From assembly GCA_963555705.1 (NCBI GenBank), contig OY743168.1, positions 92,854,925 through 92,918,924 of the forward strand: a stretch of DNA of 64,000 bases, written 5' to 3'. Below, piece by piece: positions 12,586 to 23,170 of this stretch. The notes beneath the pieces are model-generated. The model made no database searches. It saw only the letters and a program-made list of their open reading frames with translations, and was not told the DNA's origin. Within the stretch, counting starts at the first letter, position 1. The number at the start of each line of letters is the position of its first letter. Both the position numbers and the translations under genes were made by a program. This stretch comes from Ligustrum vulgare. Taxonomy: Eukaryota > Streptophyta > Magnoliopsida > Lamiales > Oleaceae.

Positions 12586-12847
12586 TGAACATACTACCTT
12601 TCAAGTGTACACATTTTTGTCTCTATTTTTTTGTATCAACAATGAAATAGTCCTTTCATACAAGAAGTTAATGCCATTTCCATGTGTGTTAGTTTCATAG
12701 AAAGAAAAATTACGAGGGAGTTAAATTGTGTGATTTTAAGATTATTATATTTGAGGGGTTCAATTGATCAATTCAAAGAGGATAATTCAGGTTGAAAAAT
12801 GTGGAAATTTTATCTCCAAAAGAGAGTATTGGAATACAAAAATTTTA

Positions 12848-12978
12848 CTTGAACAACTACTTTGAACAAACACTTGGACAACCCTCTCACATGAGGTGTG
12901 GGGTCCACACGCACATGTGTATGTAGGCCCCACATCCATATGAGAGGGTTGTCCAAGTGTTTGTTCAAAATGTTCAAG
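12848..12978. repeat. long near-perfect palindrome (foldback hairpin)
   Basis: The core 12861-12969 starts TTTGAACAAACACTTGGACA and ends with its reverse complement. The arms are perfectly complementary for about 30 bases and largely so inward to TGTGGGG/CCCCACA, leaving a ~24-base loop. Outside the core, CTTGAACA (12848-12855) pairs with TGTTCAAG (12971-12978) across small bulges. No coding role. It could be a foldback element or a hairpin small-RNA source. Confidence 0.8.
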
Positions 12979-13226
12979 ATTCATTGGAATATATTTCTAG
13001 TAGCAAGAAAGTCCACAGATGCAGAAAATTAATGTCCAACACAGAGCACGAAGACTGAGTGAAGTGACGAATTGGCTTCATTCCCACAAAAGACCACGAC
13101 TGAGGTCCGGATTCCATTCATTTCACATCTATCACTTACGCCAAATTACCATGTCATGCCAAAAACAATCACATCTTGGATCCTCCTTCGGATCACTTTA
13201 TCAACATATTTTTTGATATCTGTAAG

Positions 13227-13388
13227 CCTCTGTTTGTAAGTAAAAAAAATTAAATTAAATTAAAAATTTAATGTTCGAGGTAAAATATGTGGTTGAAATG
13301 TAGTTTGAAAAAATATGTGTAATTAAAAAATGGTTTGAAAAAATATGTTATTTATAAATTTGTTTATAAACAATTTACCAAACGGAGG
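13227..13388. mobile_element. MITE-like element (162 bp)
   Basis: Ends CCTCTGTTTG (13227-13236) and CAAACGGAGG (13379-13388) form imperfect inverted repeats. TAAG occurs next to both ends. The interior is AT-rich and related to sequence at about 2895-3015. No transposase. Confidence 0.5.
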
Positions 13389-13811
13389 TTAAGTATTATT
13401 CAATTATCACCACACATTTCCACATATTTATAAACACTTTCCAAACATATGCTAAACAAAAATGTTTTACCAAGAGGCTTAATAAGAAGTTCGTATGTTG
13501 TCCTTTATGTGTCTTATTCAATTTAATTAATGATTAAATACGCCTCTTTTGGTAAACATGTTTATCACATTTCCCCCTGACCATATTTTAACCTTGGACA
13601 TTTTTAGAAATTACTTTTTCATCATATTTTATATTGAAAATAACAAATTCTTTCTTTACAAACAAAATGATGTTGTCAAACATAAAATTATATAATTTCA
13701 TTCAATATTGTGTATCGAATATATTTGTCCACGAGTAGGTTACTGCACCTGGTTATTTTCGTTCGGGAGTGTTCTACGAATCTTGAACATTGGATGGATC
13801 GTTACAATATT

Positions 13812-13990
13812 AAGCCCTTGTTTAGCTCCCATTTTTAAAAATCAAATTTATTCAATACTCAATTTCAATCATTCATCTTAGTCAAGTTTATTATTTTTGA
13901 CTTTTCAAATATTTTTAATTACAAATTCTCTTAAAAATACTATTCAAAATCAAAAAATTCCCCAAGAAGTTAGAGCCAAATGGGGGTTAA
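13812..13990. mobile_element. MITE family M, copy 1, in the host-gene promoter
   Basis: Bounded by TTAA on both sides. Ends TTAAGCCCTTGTTTAGCTC and GAGCCAAATGGGGGTTAA are imperfect inverted repeats. The interior words 'ctcaatttcaa', 'agtcaagttta' and 'ttcaaatatttttaa' recur in copies at 16023-16188 and, inverted, at 16720-16907. It ends only about 65 bp upstream of the TATA box at 14056, so it may supply promoter sequence. Confidence 0.6.
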
Positions 13991-14055
13991 ATAAAATTGT
14001 ACATCAAAAAGGTTCAACCCCGCCACCCCAAGATACATTCATATTCATCATATGA

Positions 14056-14063
14056 TATAAATA
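14056..14063 (+). promoter_or_regulatory. TATA box of the host gene
   Basis: TATAAATA, 136 bp upstream of the chosen start codon. This would place transcription start near 14090 and give a ~110-base 5' UTR. It is the only good TATA element in the gene's upstream region. Confidence 0.65.
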
Positions 14064-14198
14064 CAGACATCTACTGCTGCGTACTGTTAACTGTGGTAGA
14101 GGGTCCCTTGTGAAATATATTATTGAGAGAGAAGAAACTTCAGTTTTTTGGAGGTATCCCAATTCCCACCTTATGTTAACATTTTTCTTGCCAGTTCC

Positions 14199-14839
14199 AT
14201 GGCATGTTTAGATATGTACAACCAAAATTCTGAACGCAAAGGCCTTGGCGGGGCTCCTCCAATGAGTATGAGCCCCAGAATTTCCTTCTCAAATGACTTC
14301 GTTGAATCCAGCAGTAGCCATAGCCATTCTCAGCAGCAGATTAGGGCACCTGTGTCCTCGGATTTTGAGTTTTCTGTGTCAAATTATTCAATGATGAGTG
14401 CTGATGAGCTTTTCTTTAAGGGCACGCTCTTGCCATTTAAGGAAATTAGTTCGATCCAGAAGACGACGACTACTACTACTACTACTACTACTCTGAGAGA
14501 TGAGTTGCAAAATGAAGAAGACGAAGAAGGTGTGGGTTTTCCATTGAGGCCTCCCAAGAACTTTACCAGATGGAAAAAGGGTCTTTTAGGGCTAAGAAGA
14601 AATCACACTCACACTCACACCGGGTCCAAAAAATCTGCAGATAAGAGTGAAGGGTGTGCAGATAAAAGGACTGGCTTTCAATACAGCAGGAATTCACAGG
14701 TATGCATTCAATCTTGATTATACATTAAGAACATGTCCGGTATTGTTTAATCCACAATCACAATTTTTATATATAGCTCCATCGTTCTCTACTTGATATT
14801 ATAGTTTTATGCATTATTTTGCAGGATTCTGTTGAATGA
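14199..14839 (+). CDS. MAKR-like plant protein, two exons
   Basis: Exon 1 is 14199-14699 and exon 2 is 14825-14839, joined in phase 0 through a GT-AG intron, giving 171 residues. The frame is open further upstream, but the first ATG is at 14199 (MACLDMYNQN). Motifs: SPRISFSNDF (about residues 25-34), SDFEFSVS (about 53-60), SADELFFKGTLLP (about 67-79), a Thr run and acidic stretch (about 89-111), and a basic RWKKGLLGLRR (about 124-134). The FEFS and ADELFFKG-LLP pair is characteristic of plant membrane-associated kinase regulator (MAKR/BKI1-related) and similar uncharacterised proteins. By analogy, a basic plasma-membrane-associated signalling regulator is plausible, but no function is shown here. 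The last exon codes only DSVE. The CDS contains an ACT microsatellite (T run) and a CACACT repeat (HTHTHT). Confidence 0.8.
14700..14824 (+). other. intron of the MAKR-like gene
   Basis: Donor CAG|GTATGC at 14699/14700 and acceptor TTTTGCAG|GATTCT at 14824/14825. The 125 bp are T-rich before the acceptor. Reading through instead of splicing would add five residues (VCIQS), then stop. Confidence 0.75.
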
Positions 14840-15116
14840 TGATGGAGGGTAGAGACAAGTAGCAGGAACTGGAGTGTGACTGTAGAGGTATCAGACTATT
14901 TTTGGGACTTAGGAAAATTGGGATGACTTCTGTTTTAGATGAGGTTAATTTGGGTGAAGAATTGTATTATTAGTTGAGCATGGATTTTAATTTAGGCTCC
15001 TATTTCTATCTGTTATTTGATAAATTTCAATCATGTAAAAGTGTTCATCAGTTTATACTTTTATATTTATTATTTAGCTGCTCTGTGCAAAATTGTTTTG
15101 AAACAATTGTGTTATA

Positions 15117-15122
15117 AATAAA
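15117..15122 (+). terminator. poly(A) signal candidate
   Basis: AATAAA about 280 bp after the stop codon, preceded by T-rich DNA. It is the best poly(A) hexamer in the 3' flank of the MAKR-like gene. Confidence 0.5.
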
Positions 15123-16022
15123 ACAAGATATTTTCCAGATGAGTAAATATCTGCAATTTGAGTGTGAACTAGATGAAAAAAGGGAGTCTAGAAATAAAAT
15201 AGTTTATGAAATCAGAAATTGTAGGCAACAATACAGCTAATGGGACAGCTGGTTGCTGTGAATGGGAGAGAGGAAGCAGTGCACAAGCACAAGCACAAGA
15301 CCAAGATTCAGAAAAACAAAAATAATCTGACAAAGTGCAAATGGGTATTCAAATGGTGCCCAGACTCCACTATCTGTTTTCTGTTTCTGGTAAGAAAACA
15401 AAGCCCATGAGCCACAACCTTCCTTCCTGCCATAATATTATTCAATAACTTGACTGTGGTGATACTATTTACAAGGCAATTTTTTTTTTATTATTAATTT
15501 TTTTATATATAAACAATCACGCGTGAACATCCCCCTTTCTAAAAAACTTAACGGTTTCGACTATTCAAATACTTCAATCCATCATTATTTCTAATTTTTC
15601 AAAAAAATGGATTAATGAAGTATTGTCAAGTCGTTATTTATAAATGAATTGTCAAAAGTGATTATTAGTCTATTTTAAAAAAGGTTGAACACTAACTTAG
15701 GCGCCCCACCCCTGCCAAGAGGATGTAAATTACAGGTTATGTCCTAAGTTCGTCAGTGTCTGAGTATCATCCACTAAACTGATAAATTGTTTAGCAAATT
15801 CGAACATGTGATGAATCGAAAAGGTAACATCGATTTGTCAGCATTTGTAGATCTCCAACTTTTGTCAGTTGAAATGTGCCCTGACGGTGATTATTAGTCT
15901 ATTTTCTATATATCTCCTTGAGTTATAGAAGTTGGAAGATTACAGCATAGAGTAATTATGGGGGTTATCTTCTAGTATTTTTGAACTTTATTTTTTAGTC
16001 ACACTAATGTGACAATGATGTT
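15123..16022. other. intergenic DNA downstream of the host gene
   Basis: No supported gene. 15200-15430 is less AT-rich, with 'acaagcacaagcacaag' repeats and no long frame. The rest is AT-rich. Confidence 0.4.
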
Positions 16023-16188
16023 TTTGAGCTTGTTTGGTAAATGTAAAAATTTTATCACAATTTTTCAAACTCAATCTCAACTATCTCTTCTTAGTTAAGT
16101 TCATAAATTTTGACATTTCAAATATTTTTAAATCACACATCCATCAAAAAATTAAAAAAAAAAATTCACATTAACAAACGAGCTCAAA
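16023..16188. mobile_element. MITE family M, copy 2
   Basis: 166 bp with terminal inverted repeats TTTGAGCTTGTTTG and CAAACGAGCTCAAA (one mismatch). The interior shares 'ctcaatctcaac', 'ttagttaagttc' and 'atttcaaatatttttaa' with copy 1. No target duplication could be made out. Confidence 0.7.
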
Positions 16189-16294
16189 TTGGTTGAGAAA
16201 AATCTCCAAGAAATAGAGGCTAGCATCTTCCTTCACAATCTTGCAACATCGGCCTAACTCCAATCACCCTTGAGCCCACTCGAACCACAACATT

Positions 16295-16602
16295 ACCATA
16301 TGTTGATGCCACCAGCTTTTGAGGTACTTACGGCTCGGCCAACTGTCCACCGCGTAGTGTGGATTTGTTCCACGCGAGGTGGACGCATCCCCAGGGAGTT
16401 TCGAACCTTGAACCTATGGAACTTAAGAATTTCAAAGGCCTCCCTAGTACCACTAAACTAATAAGTTCCATAGGTCCAAGGTTCGAAACCCCCTGGGGAC
16501 GCGTCCATCTCACGTGGAACAAATCCACACCATGCGGTGGACAATTCACTGTGTTGGCCGAGCCGTAAGTACCTTAAAGGTTGGTGGCGTCAACACCATA
16601 TA
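16295..16602. repeat. foldback element with ~120-bp arms
   Basis: The left arm, starting near 16295 with 'catatgttgatgccacca' and 'aggtacttacggctcggcc', is mirrored by the right arm ending 'ggccgagccgtaagtacct' (to 16574) and continuing to about 16602. The loop is about 35-40 bases around 16425-16465. Both arms carry a GTTCGAA motif (GGTTCGAAACC in the right arm) that looks like a Pol III B box, but no A box or tRNA fold was found. Open frames here are arm-symmetric shadows. Confidence 0.8.
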
Positions 16603-16719
16603 TCTAGCTTCAACTTATCAACTTCCAGCACTATCCATCTAGAAGTAGCGGCACACAGAGAACTCGCTCGCCTTATCCTCGCCCAAACACAAGTTGTCGA
16701 AAAAAGGACGAGAAAACTA

Positions 16720-16907
16720 AGACCGTGTTTGGTATTGTTTAAAATGAGTTTTTTGGAAATGAATGGTAATTTTTAAGAGAATGAATGGTTGAAATTTGAT
16801 TGAAAAGTTAAATATTATGGGCTTGACTACTTGACTTTTAATGGATGGTTGAGATTGAGTACCATAAAAAAATAAGTTTTTTTTAACGAAAACCAAACAA
16901 GAGCTAA
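16720..16907. mobile_element. MITE family M, copy 3 (inverted)
   Basis: In reverse complement it begins TTAGCTCTTGTTTGGTTTTC and holds 'tactcaatctcaaccat' and 'aaaagtcaag' as in the other copies. The opposite end reads ACCGTGTTTGGT. Three copies of this family lie within 3.1 kb around the only host gene. Confidence 0.6.
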
Positions 16908-17408
16908 AACACATTTGGTATTAATATTTTTGAAGGTGTAACTAATGATTTGGAGACATGAAACGCTGATTATATCATAATATGACTATGACCTTTGGTG
17001 AAGATTAAAATTAGAAATTTTAGTAGATTTTGATAAATGTTATTAAATTTATGATTGAAAAGTTGTGATAATCATAAAATATATGGTTAAAATTAATTAT
17101 TTTAAAATTTAGATTATAATTCAATCAAACATATCTATTGGGTAATTATTTGGGGTTGGGGGGGGGGGGTGGCTTCAGAGTTTAGGTGTCTGTACGGCAA
17201 TTTAAAATGATGACTTAAAAAAAAGTTGTGCTTTATATTCAATTTTTTTCTTTAAGTGCTATATAAAAATAATAACAAATAAATAAATTGGTGCTCCTAT
17301 AACCTTTAGGATCACCTCTAGGGGTTTTTGTGTGTGTGTGTGTGAGAGAGAGAAAGAGAGAGAGAGGGAGGGAGTTGGGCCTCCCCCGGTGTATTGTTTT
17401 AGGATAAC
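16908..17408. other. intergenic DNA with G12 tract and (TG)n(AG)n microsatellite
   Basis: A G12 run (17158-17169) preceded by GGGGTT, and a compound microsatellite at about 17328-17370 (TG repeat followed by AG repeat). The rest is AT-rich and not coding. Confidence 0.6.
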
Positions 17409-17413
17409 CATTG

Positions 17414-18172
17414 TGATGAGGACTCCCTTGGTATATCGACCAATAATTTTCACAACTATTCGAAAACTTTTCAAGAAAGCTAAAGTGGTAAAATAAAGAA
17501 TAAAACGTGTTAATCAAAGTTTAAATCTAACCAAAAATTCAAATGTTAACTAACCTAACCCAATGGGTATCAACCAAACAGATTTCAAGGTAGAGGGAAT
17601 AAACAACAATACAAGAATAATATACTCAAAATGTAGTTGATTAAATTCCAAAAAGATACAAGATCAAAGAGATTGAATTTTACCTCACCCAAGAGAGGAG
17701 CTTCTCACAAGAGAGCATTCACCCTGAACATCACAAGTTAATGAGGGTTTGAGGAATGAAAGTGTATTTATTACAAAATAGGGACCAAAATAGAAATTAC
17801 GAAAATTGAATGAAAACCCCCGTTTTTTCTGAAACGGGGTGTTTCGGTCGATCATATGGTCGACAAAAATGTCCCTTTCGGTCTAGCAATCCTCAGCTGA
17901 ACGCGACTGAGGCTGCACCCCAAAATCTCTGCAGAGTTTCAGTTGACCGGAATGACTTTCGGTCGACCCAAATTGGCTGAGCCCAATTTCTTCTTATTTT
18001 TGGCTCCAACTTAATTCTTGACTTATTTTCTTGACTTTAATTAATTTTTTGAGCCTTGAGTCTTCTCCCAAAATAGCTCTTAATTGTCTCGGTGCTCCAC
18101 AAAATGTACTTCAAATTTGTTTTGGCTCGAACGATGGAGTTTTCTTTGGCGAGCCCCCTATGATTCTCATCA
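17414..18172 (-). repeat. CRM-B 3' LTR (759 bp)
   Basis: Starts TGATGAGGACTCCC and ends GATTCTCATCA. Aligns with 20290-21065, with clear divergence. The purine-rich sequence AAAGAATGAGGGTC (minus strand) abuts it at 18173-18186. Degenerate palindromes lie at 17842-17970. Confidence 0.85.
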
Positions 18173-18290
18173 GACCCTCATTCTTTAGAATGACTCATCT
18201 CGAATCATAAGTTTGTTCTAGATGTTTCATCGCACCTCCTGGATCAAAAGAAAAATTATGGCCTCTATGACACATGATCAAACAATAGTA

Positions 18291-19564
18291 TCATGTAGCT
18301 TCGACGATATGGAGGGGTTGAGCCATGAACTCTTTTAGGCATAAGTGACATGGCCCAAAGTGCCAAGTGCCATCAACCTGTAGAATAAAATTAAACAAAA
18401 TAGGGTGGGGAATGTTAGTTTCACAAAATATGAGATATGGATCTTCATACTTGTGATTCATCACCTCCAACTCCTCTTCTCGCACCACGAGGCTCTTCAC
18501 TTCACCCCCCATCAATCCCTTCAACAAAAATTTCATTCTCCAATACATGCACCTCTTCACTTCCCAACTTTTTACCTTCCTCATGAAAAATTGGAGTTTG
18601 ATCAACTATTTCAATTTTTAACTCCCCCTCCTTCTTCTCAACTACCTTATCTTCTTCAAAATCCTTCTTGAGTTTCATTTGATCTTTGTACACTTCTTCC
18701 ACACTCAAAGGTAGGAGCACCACCTTTTTCCCATTTACTTGGAAGCTATACCGGTTCCTCTTGGTATGATGTTTCACTTCCCTATCACGTTGCCAAGGTT
18801 TCCCCAAAATTATGTGAGCAATGTGCATTGGAACCACATCACATAATATTTAATCACTATAAGTACCAATGTGAAAAGTAAGAAGAATTTGTTTACTTAC
18901 CCTCACCTCCCCATAGTCATTCGACCTTTGCAATACATAAGGATTATGATGCTTCATAACTGGTAGCCCCAATTTCTCCACCCTACTATCACTCATCAAA
19001 TTCGTGTCACTCTCCCCATCTATTATGAGACTACATGGTTTATCACTCACTAGGCACCTAGTGTAGAAATTATATTCTCCATATGTTTCCCTCTCATTAT
19101 CATAGGCCAAAGATGTTGGTGGACTAGTAATTCTCTCCAACTCTCATCACCCCTCCTGTGGATTGATGAAATCTTCATTTTTGTTCTATCAATATTGTCA
19201 TCAATTCCATCTCCACTCCTATTTACCCATTCTCCTCTTTTCATATTCATGCTCCCATTTGGTTCCCTACTCCCATCTCTATACATAATGTTTCCAAATT
19301 CATCCCTCAACCTTCTCTTACCATCACTCTTTTCTTTACCACTACTAGTTGATGTACTCTCCCCTCTTGTTCCTAAATTTTCCAACCCTCCCCTAATTTG
19401 AGCATTGGAAATATACCGGTGTGTAAATGTGAAAGTGTTCTCAAAAGAAAATATTTCTCTCGTGTTTCACTCAAATTTGGTTTTTGCCCTCTATTGAGCT
19501 CACCACTCTTGCATTTTTTCCACTCAAAATCTCCTTTCTTAAATTCTCCAATGAAGGTAATCAA
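18291..19564 (-). pseudogene. CRM-B gag and protease remnants
   Basis: On the minus strand, 19564-19373 keeps a gag N-terminal signature (EKYFLLRTLSHLHT, compare the leader of CRM-A). 19385-19145 keeps the segment before the gag core (DRTKMKISSIH) and then jumps directly to protease, so the gag core and zinc knuckle are missing. Protease survives as RCLVSDKPCSLIIDGESDTN and, in another frame, IILGKPWQRDREVKHHTKRN (18837-18502). A last open stretch (18605-18291) has no recognised similarity. Confidence 0.7.
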
Positions 19565-20275
19565 CTAAACCACAAAGTATAATTCTTGTGAAGTTAAGAA
19601 TTACAAACAAGGAAGAAGGAATTTATATCAAGTAGACACAATATCAAGTGAAATTTATGTGCTTGCTCTACTCAAAAGAAACAATTGTTATGTGGGATAA
19701 GATGCCAAGAACACAATTTCAACAATGGGATTGAATAACCACAAGTAATAGACAAGGTATAGATGTAGAGCAATAAGCACAAAGAGAGTGTAATTTTCAA
19801 TGAGGCAATTTAGAAAACACTTTGTACTCAATCTGAAGTGGCCTTGAATGGATATAATGTGGATATATGATGAATTCCCAACAACCCAAATGTTTTAAGG
19901 AATGAATGAAAAATAATTATCTAATAAATGGAGCAAGTGATATATAGGATAAAATGTTGATAACACAATCTCAATAATGGGAATTAGATAGCCCCGAGTA
20001 ATTAGCAATATATGGGCATTGAACAACAAAGCACTAATGAAGTATTTTCATTGAGGCATTTTATCAAACACTTTGAGTACACAATTTGGAAAGTGTAGGT
20101 TTTGTAGTGAATAAATAATGAAATTCCCCCAACTCACAATCAATATACCCAATACATGAAATCAACAAATATCTCAAGAACATAGAATTTCCCCAATTTT
20201 TTTTCATTTTTTTTTTTGGATTAATATGAACAACAAGAAGAAATGTAAAGAATATGTTTACCAAATTAGAGCCAA

Positions 20276-20287
20276 GCTCTGATACCA
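20276..20287 (-). other. CRM-B primer binding site
   Basis: TGGTATCAGAGC on the minus strand, two bases from the 5' LTR, complementary to the usual 3' end of initiator tRNA-Met. Confidence 0.85.
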
Positions 20288-20289
20288 AA

Positions 20290-21065
20290 TGACGCGAACC
20301 CCCTTTGTATATCGACCAAAAATTCCCACAACAATTTAATACCAACCCAAGAAAGCTAATATGGTAAAATAAAGGATAGAACACTTTCAGCCAAGTTTAA
20401 ATCCCATCCAAAATTCATAGGTTAAAGAACCAAGTACAATAGATAAAGATTAAACAAATTCTAAGGTGGCAGAAATAAACAAAAAACATAAGAATATAAT
20501 ATACTCAAGTAAAGTTGATTAATTTCCTAAGAGATTACAAGAGTAACAAAGGGTTTTACCTCAACCCAAAGAAGAGTCTTATGTCCAACATTTCAAGAGC
20601 ATTCAAATGAACCACCAATTTATTGGGGGTTTGAGGAATGAAAGTGTATTTATTACAAAATAGGGACCAAAAGAGAAATTACGAAAATTGCATGAAAAAT
20701 CCCGTTTTTCTGAAACAGGGTGTTTCCATCGACCGAACCGGTCGACCGAAATATTTTCAGTCGATCATATGGTCGACCGAAATGTCCCTTTCGGTCGACC
20801 AATCCTCAGCCGAACTCGACTGAGGCTGCACCCCAAAATCTCTGCAAAGTTTCGATCGACCGAAATTGGCTGAGTTCGATTTATTCTTATTTTTGGCTCC
20901 AACTTGATTATTGGCTTGTTTTCTTGACTTTAATTACTTGTTTGAGCCTTAAATCTTATCCCAAAATAGCTCTTAATTGCCTCGGTGCTCCACAAAATGT
21001 ACTTCAAAATTATTTTAGCACGGACGATGGAGTTTTCTTTGGCGAGCTCCCTATGATTCTCATCA
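20290..21065 (-). repeat. CRM-B 5' LTR (776 bp)
   Basis: Starts TGACGCGAACCC and ends GATTCTCATCA. Its palindrome cluster at 20722-20866 is better preserved than in the partner LTR, with GGTCGACCGAAAT repeated. The TATA-like box lies about 65-70 bp further downstream in the minus-strand direction. Confidence 0.85.
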
Positions 21066-21070
21066 CATTG

Positions 21071-23046
21071 GGTCAAAGTTTGTGATGACCCTCAAAGAAC
21101 ATGGCCATAAATGTGGAAGTTACACGCATCCCTAATTTTAAAGATTCGAATTCAAATATAAGACCAAATATGTATAATTTCAAATTTCAAGTTATAATTA
21201 AAATTTAAAAAATTAATTATTCAATAAATTAAATTAATAATATTGTAAAATTAAATTAATTGCTCAATCTTATCTCAATTTCACACCACACAACACTATT
21301 TCAAACCGTAATTACTTTCTCTCTATATATTCAATCTCTCTTAATCTCACAACACCACCTCAGACGCTCCCACCCTCGACGGCCACACCCTCCTCTTTGA
21401 TGGGATCCGACCACTTCTCTGAATGCCGCCAGAAGACCACTGCCGGTAGAGGCAATTTCAAGCTAAGCACCGACGCTATTACCTTGGGGCGGCGGCGTCG
21501 TGCTTCGATCTCGAAGGGTGTCGACGCATTAACCACTTCTCCGACAAGAATTTAAAGGGAAAGTGAGCACCCTTCACTTGGTAGCCGAGCCTCATGGCGG
21601 CGCTACGAACGGAATACAGATCGGCGGTGAAGGAAGCAGCGAGAATGGCCATTTCTTTGATTTATCTTCTGTCGAATCTTTCCGAGGTTGGTTGGCGGCC
21701 ATTATCAGATCTGGAGACGGGGATATTTAAGGGAAAATTTAATATTTGTGGGTAACGAGTGTTGGTGGGATGGTGCTGTGGTGTTACGGTGATAGGTGAG
21801 GTTGTGGTGATGCAGTGGTGGTGATAGTGTGGTGGTCTACTGGATGTGGTGGTGCATTGGGTGGCGATGATAGTGTTTAGTGGTGGTGATGCTTTATGTG
21901 TTGCAGTGTGGCAGTGGACGGTGGCTGACTGCATTTTTTTTTTTTTTGTGGGTTGAGGTTGAGGTGGTGGAGGCATAGATGGCAACGATGATATTAAGTG
22001 GTGGTGAGCATAGATTACAGGTCACGTGTTGTTTTGGTAATTTGTTGAAGTGAAAATAAATGGTGGTGACGGCATTGAGGTGGTGGTGGTGGCGGTGTTG
22101 AGACGGTGGTGGTTGTGGACTGGTGGTGATGAGAGGGTGACATGGGCAAGTTTTTGGATTTGTTGTGAGCTAATAATTAATAAGTAAATTTTGACCTAAT
22201 AATATGATAATTGTGACTTAAAAGATGGGTGATCTAATAGTTTGATAAGTTGTGACCTAGAAATAACTTGAGATCAATTAATTTAAAACTTGTGACCTTG
22301 AAATTATTTGTGACTTAAAAAAATTGTTATTATGACCTACTATTTTGATAATCTGTGATCTTAAAATTATTTGCAATCCTAAAATTATTTGTGTTTTATG
22401 ACCTGAATTTATATAATTAACAAAATATTATTAATTATTTAATTTAAATAAATAATTATAACTATAATTTGATTTTTGAAATTTTTTTAAGTTACATCTT
22501 AAAATTGAAATTGTGGATAGTAAATACTTTATAGATGTATTTTTCCCGCCAAAAACCGTGTGTCTAACCATATAAATCAATAATCACAATTCACAAATCA
22601 AATCATATTTTCATCACAATAGTCACAATTTACAAATCTAACCACATTGCAAAAACTTAAATATAACATTTATGTATAATTTTCAAATCAATTATAACGA
22701 ATTAAGGTTTAACCTTAGTGAGAAATCACAAATTGATAAAAAAATTGGGGAATGACAACAATTGGTAGCCTAACCTAACCAAAAAAATTGATAAATCAAA
22801 TATCAATAATATTTATTAAAATGTTTAAAACTTAGGAGTTTACATAATAACATTACAAAATCTGAAAATTACAAAACCATAAAAAATATAATAATAAAAA
22901 CATAACATTTAAAAACAACAATTACCGTCAACAACAGGCAGCAAGCACAGAAAGCAGGAGTTGGCCTTGACGCTGGACTGGAGAGTGACCGGCGGGCGAC
23001 GGCAACTAGCGTCGTCATCAACAGTAGTGGCCGACGGTGGTGGCGA
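21071..23046. other. noncoding DNA, left half of a mirror-symmetric region
   Basis: 21340-21740 is GC-richer, with two short open frames on the plus strand (ATG at 21400 and about 21594, each ~50 codons) that match no family I know. 21750-22140 is GGTGGT/GTGATG-rich. 22160-22400 repeats variants of 'ttgtgaccta'. 22930-23046 is again GC-richer. The same features recur in inverted orientation and order at 25100-25760. It may be the left end of a large DNA transposon. No transposase was seen. Confidence 0.35.
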
Positions 23047-23170
23047 GCAACGCTGTACTTTGATTGAACCTATCAATTATTCTCATTTCCCTATACTTTG
23101 ATTACATGCTTCAATTGCTTATATTATCATTACAAATCATCTTGTTTGTCATAATCAAAAAGGGGGAAAT

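Larger units (their letters stand above)
17414..21065 (-). mobile_element. CRM-B: internally deleted chromovirus relative
   Basis: 3652 bp, flanked by the target duplication CATTG at 17409-17413 and 21066-21070. LTRs are 17414-18172 and 20290-21065. The tRNA-iMet primer site at 20276-20287 is intact on the minus strand. The interior retains gag and protease pieces but no RT, RNase H or integrase. Because paired LTRs and target duplication are present, the element inserted as a unit; whether pol was lost before or after insertion cannot be told. Confidence 0.85.

Noticed and set aside
16470..16500. Possible tRNA or SINE because of GGTTCGAAACC
   Set aside because: No A box, acceptor stem or anticodon arm could be fitted.
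16270..16568. Overlapping frames on both strands with similar peptides
   Set aside because: They are reverse-complement shadows of the foldback arms.
21662..21985. Minus-strand frame rich in Pro, His and Thr
   Set aside because: Produced by the GGTGGT/GTGATG low-complexity tract. No start context or domain.
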